Shown here: in pieces, positions 25,896 through 34,586 of the stretch
Layout of the letters: every line of letters starts with the position of its first letter
How positions within the stretch are numbered: position 1 is the stretch's first letter
NCBI RefSeq assembly: GCF_030527935.1
Contig: NZ_JAUMZV010000007.1
Coordinates: forward strand, 8,557 to 72,556
Length of the DNA: 64,000 nt
Reading direction: 5' to 3'
From: Kingella sp. (in: b-proteobacteria)
GTDB lineage: Bacteria > Pseudomonadota > Gammaproteobacteria > Burkholderiales > Neisseriaceae
Position numbers and translations under genes: made by a program
Notes under the pieces: generated by a model
What the model was told of the DNA's origin: nothing
The model's input: the letters and a program-made list of their open reading frames with translations, nothing else
Database searches by the model: none

Positions 25896-26414
25896 ATGCG
25901 CCCCATTGCCCCGCTTAAACGCCGCTGCGCCGCCTTGCTGTATGAAAGCCTGCTGATTGGCTCGGTAACCATACTCGCAGGCATCGCCGCAGGCATTATC
26001 AACACCGCCATAACCCGCAACGCGCCCGCGCTTACCCCCGCCATCCCGCTGCTGACCAGTCTCGTTTTTCTGCTGGCATGGTGGCAATATTTTCGCCTGA
26101 ACTGGCAGCGCGAAGGGCAAACGCTGCCGATGCGCGTGTGGCAAATTGGCTTAATCAACCTTGCAGGCAGCCGTCCCAACAAAAAGCAGCTCTTTATCCG
26201 CTTCGCATGGGCGTGCGTGCTGCTGGTGTTTCTCCCGCTGCTTGCCTACGCCGCTTTGCAACAACTTGGCTGGCACGGCAAAAACGCCGCCACCGCCGCG
26301 CTGTTTTGGTGGATATTGCCGTGGGGCTTTGCCCTGTTTAATCCGCGTAAACAGTTTTTGTATGACTGGCTGGCAGGGACGGAATTGATTGATTTGCGGC
26401 AGGTGGGCGAGTGA
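25896..26414 (+). CDS. RDD family membrane protein
   Basis: 172 residues with about four hydrophobic segments. RDD features are visible: an N-terminal KRRCAALLYESLLIGS block near the first helix, QTLPMRVWQIGL in the loop, and a C-terminal FNPRKQFLYDWLAGTELI. Function of the family is not settled, and some members act as ion antiporters. Starts 95 bp after miaA beyond DUS copies; convergent with ibaG. Confidence 0.85.
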   Translation: MRPIAPLKRRCAALLYESLLIGSVTILAGIAAGIINTAITRNAPALTPAIPLLTSLVFLLAWWQYFRLNWQREGQTLPMRVWQIGLINLAGSRPNKKQLFIRFAWACVLLVFLPLLAYAALQQLGWHGKNAATAALFWWILPWGFALFNPRKQFLYDWLAGTELIDLRQVGE

Positions 26415-26436
26415 GCGGGCGTTGTAAACATAAAAA

Positions 26437-26493
26437 AAGGCAGCCTGAAAACTGAAAACGCATTCAACACATTTTCAGGCTGCCTTATTATGT
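26437..26493. terminator. Bidirectional DUS terminator between the RDD gene and ibaG
   Basis: AAAAAAAGGCAGCCTGAAAA and TTTTCAGGCTGCCTTATTAT are inverted over about 14 bp between convergent genes, with A and T runs outside the stem. Confidence 0.7.
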
Positions 26494-26501
26494 TCACAGG
26501 C

Positions 26502-26747
26502 TTACTGCTTCGCCGCCCATTCCGCAGGCGTTGCCGCCACGGTGATAGACAGCGCGTGCAATTCATTGCTCGCCAGCTTTTCCGCCAAGCCGTCTTTAAT
26601 CAAACGATGTCGCGCCAATCGCGCCTTGCCTTCAAACGAAGCCGATACAATCTTGGCAAAAAAATGATGCCCGTCGCCTTCCACTTCAATCAATTCGCAA
26701 GGGGTAACTTGGGCAATCAGCTCTTTAACTTGTTCTGGAAACAACAT
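26502..26747 (-). CDS. ibaG: BolA/IbaG family protein
   Basis: 81 residues from the ATG at 26747 (MLFPEQVKELIAQ). Small BolA-fold protein; the family works with monothiol glutaredoxins in Fe-S trafficking. VEGDGHHFFAKIVSASFEGKARLARH contains the conserved His pair and the turn typical of the IbaG (YrbA) branch, followed by a LHALSI strand. The 33-residue upstream extension comes from DUS sequence and is not used. Confidence 0.9.
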   Translation of the reverse strand: MLFPEQVKELIAQVTPCELIEVEGDGHHFFAKIVSASFEGKARLARHRLIKDGLAEKLASNELHALSITVAATPAEWAAKQ

Positions 26748-26857
26748 TTTAATCCTTAGTGGTGTGTGAAAAACGCGCGATTTTAGCACAATCAACAAAT
26801 ATTTCAGGCTGCCTTTGTTCCATCGCATAGGCAGCCTGAAACACAAGAAATGCCGTC

Positions 26858-26954
26858 ATTCCCGCGTAGGCGGGAATCTTGTTTGATATTCAAAAATCTA
26901 CGCAAAAACAAGCCATTGTGTAAATTTAGCTAAGATTCCCGCCTGCGCGGGAAT
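26858..26954. repeat. dRS3-like repeat pair (NIME-type unit)
   Basis: ATTCCCGCGTAGGCGGGAAT at 26858-26877 and ATTCCCGCCTGCGCGGGAAT at 26935-26954 bracket about 57 bp of A/T-rich sequence, including CAAAAATCTACGCAAAAAC. This is the neisserial dRS3-spacer-dRS3 layout. It fills the ibaG-mltG gap. Confidence 0.85.
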
Positions 26955-27023
26955 GACGGAGCGTTTACTATTTCTTGTTGTGTTTTGGGTTTTGCAAAGG
27001 TTTTAGCCTGAAACCCATCCCGC

Positions 27024-28022
27024 TCACTTCTTCTTCAAAATATACTTCCGCACCGCCGCATTATGCTCATCCAGCGTGCGGCTAAACTGGCTGCGCCCCG
27101 TGTCGTCCATGCGCGAAACAAAATACAAATAATCGCTGTCGGCAGGGTTTGCCGCCGCCTGCAACGCCGCACGGCTCGGCAGCGCAATCGGCGTGGGCGG
27201 CAAACCATCGCGCGTGTAGGTGTTATACGGCGTGTCGCGCTGCAAATCCGCCTTGCGAATTTTGCCCTGATACGCCGCGCCCATGCCATAAATCACCGTC
27301 GGGTCGGTTTGTAAACGCATCCCCTTTGCCAAACGATTGCGAAACACCGCCGCCACATTGCCCCTGTCGTCTTCATGCCCCGTTTCCTTTTCCACCAAGC
27401 TCGCCATAATCAGCAAATCATACGGCTTTTGATACGGCAGCCCCGCTTGTTTACCATCCCAAGCCTTGTTCAACTCGCGCTGCATCGCCTTATAGGCAGC
27501 CTGAAAAATCTGCATATCGCTGCTTTCCGCCGCAATCTCATAGCTGTCGGGGAAAAACAGCCCTTCGGGGTTATCCGACACCGCATCGGGGTCAATTTTT
27601 TTCAGCAATTCCGCATCGCTCAACGCGCGCGTATCGTGCCGAATATTCTCCGCCTGATTCACCACGCGGCGCATCTGGCTAAACCGCATCCCTTCAACAA
27701 TTTGCACCGAAACCAAATCAGGGCTGTTTTTGCGCAAATGCTGCAAAATCTCCCAGCTGGAAACGCGCCCATTGAAACGATAGCTGCCGCTGGTGAGCTT
27801 ATCGTGCACGCCCAGCGCGTATGCCGCCGATAGCAACACATAGCGGCTGTAAATCTTGTCGTCCGCTGCCAATTTGCGCCCCACCGCCGAAATGCCTTGC
27901 CCCTTTTCCACCACCAAGCGATAAGGCGCGCCGTTGTTTTTAGGCGCAAACAATAAAGCGGCATACGCGCCGCCAATGAGCAACAGAATAACCAAAACAG
28001 CCAAAAAACGTTTAACAATCAT
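27024..28022 (-). CDS. mltG: Endolytic murein transglycosylase MltG
   Basis: Membrane-anchored lytic transglycosylase that cuts nascent glycan strands and sets their length. 332 residues from the ATG at 28022 (MIVKRFLAVLVILLLIGG), with an N-terminal membrane anchor at residues 5-25. Core YceG motifs: GLFFPDSYE near residue 150, ASLVEKETG with the catalytic Glu near 212, then LQTDPTVIYG and YNTY..GLPPTPI. The 75-residue upstream extension includes two DUS copies and is rejected. tmk and holB, common neighbours elsewhere, are absent. Confidence 0.96.
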   Translation of the reverse strand: MIVKRFLAVLVILLLIGGAYAALLFAPKNNGAPYRLVVEKGQGISAVGRKLAADDKIYSRYVLLSAAYALGVHDKLTSGSYRFNGRVSSWEILQHLRKNSPDLVSVQIVEGMRFSQMRRVVNQAENIRHDTRALSDAELLKKIDPDAVSDNPEGLFFPDSYEIAAESSDMQIFQAAYKAMQRELNKAWDGKQAGLPYQKPYDLLIMASLVEKETGHEDDRGNVAAVFRNRLAKGMRLQTDPTVIYGMGAAYQGKIRKADLQRDTPYNTYTRDGLPPTPIALPSRAALQAAANPADSDYLYFVSRMDDTGRSQFSRTLDEHNAAVRKYILKKK

Positions 28023-28221
28023 AAAAATAAAAATATCGTTGAAAATAGAATTATAGCTTAAATCGGCAATATCCGTTTTAGCTGCGCAGAAGCTCGTAAA
28101 CTCGCTTTCAGGCTGCCTTTGCGGATGGCGGAACAAGCAACCGCGCCCGCGCAAATATCGCCCAAGGCAGCCTGAAAACCGCAAAACCGCGCCAAACAAT
28201 TGGCTATAAAAATCACCCACG

Positions 28222-28254
28222 AAAAAAGCAGATAACTTGCGGGTCATCTGCTTT
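28222..28254 (-). terminator. Terminator of the cold-shock gene
   Basis: On the minus strand AAAGCAGAT-GACCCGCAAGTT-ATCTGCTTT with following T residues forms a 9-bp stem about 30 nt after the csp stop. No DUS is involved. Confidence 0.8.
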
Positions 28255-28283
28255 GTGTTATCCGTTAAGCGGGTTAAACGCGA

Positions 28284-28487
28284 TTACGCGCCTTGGATGT
28301 TTGCGGCTTGTTTGCCTTTTGGGCCAGTGGTTACATCAAAAGAAACTTTTTGACCTTCTTTCAATGTTTTGAAGCCTTCCATGTTAATCGCAGAGAAGTG
28401 AGCGAACAAATCTTCGCCGCCTTCATCAGGAGTAATAAAACCAAAACCTTTAGCGTCGTTAAACCATTTAACTGTACCAGTTGCCAT
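28284..28487 (-). CDS. Cold-shock protein (CspA family)
   Basis: 67-residue OB-fold protein that binds single-stranded RNA/DNA. RNP1 KGFGFI and RNP2 VFAHF-type DLFAHFSAI are present. Start at 28487 (MATGTVKWFN). A promoter at about 28595-28623 implies a 5' leader of roughly 100 nt, as in cold-inducible csp genes. Monocistronic with its own terminator. Which csp paralogue it is cannot be said. Confidence 0.95.
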   Translation of the reverse strand: MATGTVKWFNDAKGFGFITPDEGGEDLFAHFSAINMEGFKTLKEGQKVSFDVTTGPKGKQAANIQGA

Positions 28488-28594
28488 AAATGCTACTTTC
28501 TTACAAAAATTAATAAACAAAAAGCAATCAGGGTAAGTTTAAAAGTAGTTCTCTGCGAAAAACGGTTCTGAACGCACCCTAAATGCTGTTTGAC

Positions 28595-28623
28595 GTTTTA
28601 CTCACTTTAACCAGAAGCGTCAA
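28595..28623 (-). promoter_or_regulatory. Promoter of the cold-shock gene
   Basis: On the minus strand TTGACG (28623-28618), a 17-bp spacer, and TAAAAC (28600-28595). Transcription would start near 28588, leaving a long leader. Confidence 0.55.
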
Positions 28624-28687
28624 GTTTTGTTTAGGCAAAAACAAACTTTTTCATTAAAATAACAAAAAATACAACAGAAACGAAAAT

Positions 28688-28993
28688 ATGAGCCTATCGC
28701 AAACCACGCACCAATCGCAAAAAACCCAACTGGCGCCGCCCAAAAAATACGGCGTTTTTCTGTTAAACGATCATTACACGCCGATGGATTTTGTGGTGGA
28801 TGTGCTGCAAGATGTTTTCAGGCTGCCTGAAAGCCGCGCTGTGAGCATCATGTTTGAAGTGCACCATAATGGCAAAGGCTTGTGTGGTGTTTATACGCGC
28901 GATATTGCCGAAACCAAGCAACAACAAGTGATGCTGCTTGCCGAAGAAGCAGGGCATCCGCTGATGTGTACGATTGAGGAAGTGTCTCTATGA
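28688..28993 (+). CDS. clpS: ATP-dependent Clp protease adaptor ClpS
   Basis: Delivers N-degron substrates to ClpAP. 101 residues. The disordered N-terminus is followed by YGVFLLNDHYTPMDFVVDVL, which holds the N-end residue-binding Asn-Asp, and by IMFEVHHNGKGLCGVYTRDIAE with the conserved His. The stop overlaps the clpA start by 4 bp (ATGA). A DUS inside the gene is translated as FRLPES at a surface turn. Confidence 0.97.
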   Translation: MSLSQTTHQSQKTQLAPPKKYGVFLLNDHYTPMDFVVDVLQDVFRLPESRAVSIMFEVHHNGKGLCGVYTRDIAETKQQQVMLLAEEAGHPLMCTIEEVSL

Positions 28994-31263
28994 TTTCAAA
29001 AGAACTTGAACTGATTTTGCAAGATTTATACACCAACGCCAAAAACGCGCGGCATGAAATGGTGGGCTTGGAGCATTTGCTGTTGGCGATTGTGCAAGGT
29101 TCAGCCGATGTGAACGCAGCGTTGCAACATTGCGGCGTGGAAACGGCGCTGCTGATGGTGCAATTGCAAGAGAGCATTGATGAAAACACGCCTGCTTACC
29201 CTGCGGGGCAAACGGTGCACGAGCCGCAGCCAACGGTGGGTTTTCAGCGCGTGATTCAGCGGGCGATGATTCATGTGCAGCATTCATCGCAGGATAAGGT
29301 GTTGCCCGAGGATGTGTTGATTGCGCTGTTGGACGAGGGAGACAGCCCCGCGGTGTATTTCTTGCAGCTGCATTCGGTTAAACGCATTGATTTGTTGCGC
29401 TATTTCTCGCATCGTTCAGGCAGCCTGAATTCGGGTTCGCCGTCGCATTCGCGCGATGATGATGACGACAACAATCTTGCCGATAATCCGCTGGAAGCCT
29501 ACACCATCCATCTCAACGCCGAAGTGAAAGCCGAGCGCATTGACCCGCTGATTGGGCGGGCGGCGGAAATGGAACGGATGCTGCAAGTGTTGTGCCGTCG
29601 TCGCAAAAACAATCCTTTGCTGGTGGGCGAAGCGGGCGTGGGCAAAACCGCGCTGGCAGAAGGTTTGGCGTATTTAATTGAGCAAAACCAAGTGCCCGAA
29701 GTGTTGGCAAAGGCGCAAGTGTATTCACTGGATATGGGCGCGCTCTTGGCGGGGGCGAAATATCGCGGTGATTTTGAAGCGCGGGTGAAAGCGGTGCTCA
29801 AAGCGCTGGCGGCGGTGCCTAATGCTTTGTTGTTTGTTGACGAAATCCACACTATGATTGGTGCGGGCAGCACGCAAGGCAGCGTGATGGATGCGTCCAA
29901 CCTGCTCAAACCAGCGTTGGCAAAAGGGCAGCTACGCTGCATTGGCGCAACAACGTACGACGAATACCGCACCGTGTTTGCCAAAGACCACGCGCTCAAC
30001 CGCCGTTTCCAAAAAATAGACATCGGCGAGCCCAGCGTTTCCGAAACCGTGCAGATTTTGCAAGGCTTGAAGCCGATGTTTGAAGCGCACCACAACGTGC
30101 ATTACACCGACGATGCTTTTCAGGCTGCCGCAGAGCTGTCGGCAAAATACATCAACGAGCGTTTCTTGCCCGATAAAGCCATTGATATTATTGACGAAGC
30201 AGGCGCGGCGCAACGCATCGCGCAGCCTGAAAACCGCCAAGAGGAAATCGGCAAAAACGAGATTGAGCGCGTCATCGCCAAAATCGCCCGCATTCCCGAA
30301 ACCACCGTGTCGCACGATGACAAAACCGTGCTGCGCCACCTTGCCGACACACTCAAAGCCAAAGTGTTCGGGCAAGACGAAGCGATTGATTTGATTACCA
30401 CCGCCATCAAGCTCGCCCGATCGGGCTTGGGGCAGCCTGAAAAACCGATTGGCAGCTTTTTGTTTTCAGGCAGCACAGGCGTAGGCAAAACCGAAGTGGC
30501 GCGCCAACTTGCCAACGCGCTGGGCATCACGCTGCAACGCTTTGATATGTCGGAATATTCCGAGCCGTTTGCCGTAACCCGATTTATCGGCGCGCCCCCT
30601 GGCTATGTGGGCTTTGACCAAGGCGGCTTGCTCACCGAAGCCATCAACAAGCATCCGCATTGCGTGCTGCTGTTGGACGAAATGGAAAAAGCGCATCCCG
30701 ATATTTACAACGTGTTCCTGCAAGTGATGGATGCAGGCAGGCTTACCGACAACACAGGCAAAAGCGCAGATTTTCGCAACGTAATCATCATCATGACCAC
30801 CAACGCGGGCGCGCAAACGCTCAACCGCGCCAACTTTGGCTTCACAGGCAAACACGAGCGCGGCGATGAAATGGAAGCCATCAAAAAAACCTTCACCCCC
30901 GAGTTTCGCAACCGCTTGGATGCCATTGTGCCGTTTGCGCCGCTCACGCCCGAAATCATCCTGCGCGTGGCGGATAAATTCCTTGCCCAGCTTAGCGAAC
31001 AGCTTGCCGCGAAAAACGTTGCCGCCACTTTTGGCAGCGCGTTGCGCGAACACCTTGCCGCCAAAGGCTTTGACCCGCAAATGGGCGCGCGCCCGATGCA
31101 ACGCCTTATCCAAAGCGAAATCCGCCAAGCCCTTGCCGATGAACTGCTGTTTGGCAAGCTATCAAACGGCGGCAGCGTGGCGATTGATTGGGACAACGAA
31201 GCGCAGAAGGTGGTGTTAGAGATGAACGCGGCGAAAGTGGGGCTGGAAAAGGAAGCGGCGTAG
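28990..31263 (+). CDS. clpA: ATP-dependent Clp protease ATP-binding subunit ClpA
   Basis: AAA+ unfoldase that feeds ClpP. 757 residues, as in E. coli. N domain to about residue 145, D1 Walker A GEAGVGKTALAEG near 213 and Walker B LLFVDEIH, D2 Walker A GSTGVGKTEVARQ near 496 and Walker B VLLLDEMEKAH, ending in the C-terminal clamp. Four DUS or near-DUS copies are translated (SGSLNS, FQAAAEL, AQPENRQ, GQPEKPIG), at linker or loop positions. Translationally coupled to clpS. Confidence 0.98.
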   Translation: MISKELELILQDLYTNAKNARHEMVGLEHLLLAIVQGSADVNAALQHCGVETALLMVQLQESIDENTPAYPAGQTVHEPQPTVGFQRVIQRAMIHVQHSSQDKVLPEDVLIALLDEGDSPAVYFLQLHSVKRIDLLRYFSHRSGSLNSGSPSHSRDDDDDNNLADNPLEAYTIHLNAEVKAERIDPLIGRAAEMERMLQVLCRRRKNNPLLVGEAGVGKTALAEGLAYLIEQNQVPEVLAKAQVYSLDMGALLAGAKYRGDFEARVKAVLKALAAVPNALLFVDEIHTMIGAGSTQGSVMDASNLLKPALAKGQLRCIGATTYDEYRTVFAKDHALNRRFQKIDIGEPSVSETVQILQGLKPMFEAHHNVHYTDDAFQAAAELSAKYINERFLPDKAIDIIDEAGAAQRIAQPENRQEEIGKNEIERVIAKIARIPETTVSHDDKTVLRHLADTLKAKVFGQDEAIDLITTAIKLARSGLGQPEKPIGSFLFSGSTGVGKTEVARQLANALGITLQRFDMSEYSEPFAVTRFIGAPPGYVGFDQGGLLTEAINKHPHCVLLLDEMEKAHPDIYNVFLQVMDAGRLTDNTGKSADFRNVIIIMTTNAGAQTLNRANFGFTGKHERGDEMEAIKKTFTPEFRNRLDAIVPFAPLTPEIILRVADKFLAQLSEQLAAKNVAATFGSALREHLAAKGFDPQMGARPMQRLIQSEIRQALADELLFGKLSNGGSVAIDWDNEAQKVVLEMNAAKVGLEKEAA

Positions 31264-31363
31264 GCTGTTTTCAGGCTGCCTGATGGGATGGCGTAGTATT
31301 CAGCACGTAACATGATTTTCAGGCTGAAACCTTTGCAAACCCCCTAACAGCAGCCTGAAATTG

Positions 31364-31471
31364 AAAATGGAGCGGCGACGGCTCGTCGCCAACACTTCAA
31401 ACATTGCGCTACTGATTTGCCAAGATGTCGGCGAGCCGCTAACGCTCCATCGGTTACAGGTTTTGTAAAGG
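31364..31471. repeat. 112-bp double-hairpin repeat, copy 2 (inverted)
   Basis: Inverse orientation of the 10489 copy: AAAATGGAGCGGCGACGGC at the left, GTCGGCGAGCCGCTAACGCTCC towards the right, then GGTTACAGGTTTTGTAAAGG. About 108 bp, flanked by DUS copies. It occupies most of the clpA to CopD-like gene gap. Confidence 0.75.
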
Positions 31472-31595
31472 TTTCAGGCTGCCTTATCCATATTAGGCAG
31501 CCTGAAAACGCAAGCGATGCGGTAACCGTATTGCCACGAATGATTATTTAAACACGCGCCACCACGGCGCATCGGCAGCCTGAAAAGGAATACCC

Positions 31596-32042
31596 ATGTC
31601 TGCTCTCTACCCCTATGCCCACATCATCCATTTATACTGCGCCATCACCTTTGTGGGCGGCGTGTTTTTTGAAGCCCTTGTGCTCAGCGTGATGCATAGC
31701 AAGCGCGTGTCGCGCGAAGCCCGCCGCGAAGTGGAACGCGCCTTGTCGTATCGCGCCGTGCGCGTGATGCCTTGGGTGGTAAGCGGCGTGTTTTTATCGG
31801 GGCTAACCATGGCGCATCGCTATGCCAGCGTGTTGCGCCATCCGTTTTCAGGCGGCTTTGCCACCATGCTGTCGCTCAAAATTTTGCTCGCGTTTTGCAT
31901 TCTGGTTCATTTTGTTATCGCGGTTTACAAAATGAAAACGCATACACTTACGGTGGGGTGGTCAAAATACATTCACGCTGCGGTGTTCACGCAGATGGTG
32001 TTGATTGTGTTTTTGGCGAAAGCGATGTTTTATTTTGCGTAG
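31596..32042 (+). CDS. CopD-like integral membrane protein
   Basis: 148 residues with four hydrophobic helices. The N-terminal HIIHLYCAITFVGGVFFEAL, with His residues inside the first helix, and conserved His in FVIAVYKMKTH and YIHAAVF fit the CopD-like family of beta- and gammaproteobacteria; those His could bind heme or copper. Function inferred from family only. An AAAAGGAATACCC ribosome site precedes the ATG. A 135-bp element is inserted 24 bp after the stop. Confidence 0.7.
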   Translation: MSALYPYAHIIHLYCAITFVGGVFFEALVLSVMHSKRVSREARREVERALSYRAVRVMPWVVSGVFLSGLTMAHRYASVLRHPFSGGFATMLSLKILLAFCILVHFVIAVYKMKTHTLTVGWSKYIHAAVFTQMVLIVFLAKAMFYFA

Positions 32043-32066
32043 ATGATGGCAAACTGTGCGATTGGG

Positions 32067-32201
32067 GGTAGTGTCCTAAAAAGTATGCTGCACTGCTGTT
32101 CCTTCCCCCGCTGGCGGGAGAGGGAACAGATTGCGGAGTTTTTACCCAATACTGCTTGCTATCAACCATAATCAAGTCAGCATACTTTTTAGGAGACCAC
32201 C
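32067..32201. mobile_element. 135-bp terminal-inverted-repeat element, copy 2
   Basis: Begins GGTAGTGTCCTAAAAAGTAT and ends with AGGAGACCACC. CGATTGGG occurs on both sides (32059-32066 and 32202-32209), an 8-bp target duplication. Same length and interior as the copy at 23062. Confidence 0.88.
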
Positions 32202-32235
32202 CGATTGGGTTTTCAGGCTGCCTTTGTAAAACTTA

Positions 32236-32395
32236 GAACCTGTATTCACTATTTCCATAGACAGATTTTATGAAATAAAAGCGCGGATACAAGGCAAAAA
32301 GCACAGCAAGGTTGGACACCTTGCGAGCATTTTTAATGCAGTAGCCGCGTTTTTAGGGCATAAAAGATGCCTATGAGAATAGTGAATACAGGTTC
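32236..32395. mobile_element. 160-bp palindromic element (TWA family), copy 3
   Basis: GAACCTGTATTCACTATT to AATAGTGAATACAGGTTC, 160 bp, flanked by TTA (32233-32235 and 32396-32398). The interior is inverted relative to copy 1. Confidence 0.85.
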
Positions 32396-32428
32396 TTAAA
32401 CAGCAGCCTGAAATCAACAAATGCCGTC

Positions 32429-32448
32429 ATTCCCGCGCAGGCGGGAAT
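32429..32448. repeat. Single dRS3-like repeat
   Basis: ATTCCCGCGCAGGCGGGAAT followed by CTTGTTTGAT, as at the other dRS3 sites, but without the second dRS3 of the pair. Confidence 0.8.
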
Positions 32449-32610
32449 CTTGTTTGATGTTTAGAAAAAATTTTAAAAACAGACTGTTATTTGTATTGCC
32501 ACAACTAAAAATGTCGGGCATCAATGCCCGACCTACGGTTTTGCCAATATTTCAGGCTGCCTTAATCCAGCCCAGCCAGTAAACAAGAGACAAATCAAAT
32601 AAACAAACGC

Positions 32611-32643
32611 AAAAAATCCTAGCCATTGCAGCTAGGATTTCCG
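32611..32643 (-). terminator. Terminator of the tRNA-Met/tRNA-Ala transcript
   Basis: On the minus strand AAATCCTAGC-TGCAATG-GCTAGGATTT followed by TTT is a 10-bp stem placed 6 nt after the tRNA-Ala CCA end. Confidence 0.85.
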
Positions 32644-32648
32644 TTTTA

Positions 32649-32724
<76 letters not shown>

Positions 32725-32769
32725 GATTACTAAAATAAGTTGGAATGGATGATTCCAACTTATGTTGTT

Positions 32770-32846
32770 TGGTGGCGAATCAGGGATTCGAACCCCGGAC
32801 ACAAGGATTATGATTCCTCTGCTCTAACCGACTGAGCTAATTCGCC
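32770..32846 (-). tRNA. tRNA-Met (CAT)
   Basis: 77 nt with encoded CCA. Acceptor GGCGAAT/ATTCGCC, D arm AGCTCAGTCGGTTAGAGC, anticodon loop with CAT, T arm GGTTCGAATCC. It has a paired first acceptor base, so it is not the initiator. Elongator Met is most likely; an Ile2 tRNA with a modified CAT anticodon cannot be excluded by eye. First gene of the Met-Ala pair. Confidence 0.88.
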
Positions 32847-33086
32847 GTGAGAAGTCGCGCACTATACTGGGCTTGGGTTTTTTCGTCAAATGAAATTTTG
32901 CGTTTACGCTGGAGATGGATTGATTTTTAATGAAATTCTGTTGGCAAGGTGGGGCAGGGCAGCCTGAAAGTGTGTAAAGAGTAGGCTGGCGGGGATTTTT
33001 GATTTGTTATGTTAAGGGATGTTAAGGTATGATGCGTTTTTTTGTTTTCAGGCTGCCTATTGCTGGGCGGCGGGAGTTGTTGTGCA

Positions 33087-34469
33087 ATGAATGCGGTAAT
33101 TATTGGTGTTTTGGTGATGCTGGTGTTGTCGGTGTCGCGGATTCATGTGGTGTTGAGCTTGGTGATTGGGGCGTTTGCGGCGGGGCTGACGGCGGGTTTG
33201 CCGTTGTCGGATGTGAGCGATGCGGCGGGCAATGTGGTTACCAAGGGGGTGATGTCGCATTTTCAGGATGGTTTGGCGAATGGGGCGACGATTGCGTTGT
33301 CTTATGCGATGCTGGGGGCGTTTGCGATGGCGATTACGCATTCTGGGCTGCCGCAGCAGATGGCGGGGGCGATAATTCGGCGGATTTCTACTAATCAAAC
33401 GCAGGATGCGATTCCGTCTGGCATCAATGGGGTGAAGTGGGGTTTGCTGTTGGCGTTGCTGGCGATGGGGGTGATGAGCCAGAATATTGTGCCGATTCAT
33501 ATTGCGTTTATTCCGATGATTGTGCCGCCTTTGTTGCTGGTGTTTAACCGTTTGCAAATTGACCGCCGTTTGCTGGCGTGTGTGATGACGTTTGGCTTGG
33601 TTACGACTTATATGTTTTTGCCTTATGGTTTTGGCGCGATTTTTTTGAATAAGATTTTGCTGGGCAATATTGAGAAGGCAGGGATGAGCGTGCAGCATAT
33701 TAATGTGATGCAGGCGATGGCGATTCCTGCGCTGGGGATGGTGGCGGGCTTGCTGTTGGCGTTTGTGCATTATCGCAAGCCGCGTGTGTATCAAAATCAG
33801 CAGGTGGATTGGGATGCGGCTGATGATGCGGTGGGGCAGCCTGTGGTGTCGTCTTATCGCAGCGCGGTGGCGGCGGTGGCGATTTTGGTGTGCTTTGCGA
33901 TTCAGTTGGTGTACAAGGATGCGCTGATGCTGGGGGCTCTGCTGGGCTTTGCGGTGTTTATGATGCTGGGGGTAGTGCGCCGTTCGGAAGCGGATTCGGT
34001 GTTTAATCGTGGGATGCAGATGATGGCGATGGTGGGCTTTATTATGATTGCGGCGCAGGGTTTTGCGGAAGTGATGAAGGCGACGGGGCAGATTGAGCCT
34101 TTGGTGCAGGCAAGCGCGAGTATGTTTGCGGGCAACAAAACGATGGCGGCGTTTGCGATGCTGATGGTGGGCTTGCTGATTACGATGGGGATTGGCAGTT
34201 CGTTTTCCACGCTGCCGATTATCACGGCGATTTATGTGCCGCTGTGCGTGAGCTTGGGCTTTTCGCCGCTGGCAACGGTGGCGATTATTGGCACGGCGGG
34301 GGCGTTGGGCGATGCGGGTTCGCCTGCTTCGGATTCTACGCTGGGGCCTACGATGGGCTTGAATGTGGATGGGCAGCATGACCATATGCGCGATAGCGTG
34401 ATTCCCACGTTTATTCATTACAACATCCCGCTGTTTATTGCGGGGTGGATTGCGGCGGCGGTGTTGTAA
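33087..34469 (+). CDS. Na+/H+ antiporter family (NhaC-like) transporter
   Basis: 460 residues with about 11-12 hydrophobic helices, from the ATG at 33087. Features typical of the family: the short N-terminal MLVLSVSRIHVVLSLVIGAFAAG, SQNIVPIHIAFIPMIVPPLL in the middle, and the C-terminal GTAGALGDAGSPASDSTLGPT motif. Related proteins are annotated as sodium/proton antiporters or amino-acid transporters, so the substrate is open. The coding strand is unusually rich in G and T at third positions compared with tamA/tamB next door. The longer frame from 33042 reads a DUS. Confidence 0.85.
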   Translation: MNAVIIGVLVMLVLSVSRIHVVLSLVIGAFAAGLTAGLPLSDVSDAAGNVVTKGVMSHFQDGLANGATIALSYAMLGAFAMAITHSGLPQQMAGAIIRRISTNQTQDAIPSGINGVKWGLLLALLAMGVMSQNIVPIHIAFIPMIVPPLLLVFNRLQIDRRLLACVMTFGLVTTYMFLPYGFGAIFLNKILLGNIEKAGMSVQHINVMQAMAIPALGMVAGLLLAFVHYRKPRVYQNQQVDWDAADDAVGQPVVSSYRSAVAAVAILVCFAIQLVYKDALMLGALLGFAVFMMLGVVRRSEADSVFNRGMQMMAMVGFIMIAAQGFAEVMKATGQIEPLVQASASMFAGNKTMAAFAMLMVGLLITMGIGSSFSTLPIITAIYVPLCVSLGFSPLATVAIIGTAGALGDAGSPASDSTLGPTMGLNVDGQHDHMRDSVIPTFIHYNIPLFIAGWIAAAVL

Positions 34470-34586
34470 ACCATAGGCAGCCTGAAACGAAGTTCAGCGA
34501 AGCTAAAATGGATTTGGCTTTGCTCATTTTCAGGCTGCCTTTGGTTTGGATGATGGAAACAATGGATAACGAAGCAAGTGAGCCCA

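Noticed and set aside
32770..32846. Initiator tRNA-fMet
   Set aside because: The first acceptor pair is a normal G-C and the anticodon stem lacks the three G-C pairs of initiator tRNA.
33057..34418. A 453-codon minus-strand frame opposite the NhaC-like gene, rich in His, Arg and Gln
   Set aside because: Antisense shadow of a clear membrane-protein gene; composition is the mirror of hydrophobic codons, and no ribosome site or family is seen.
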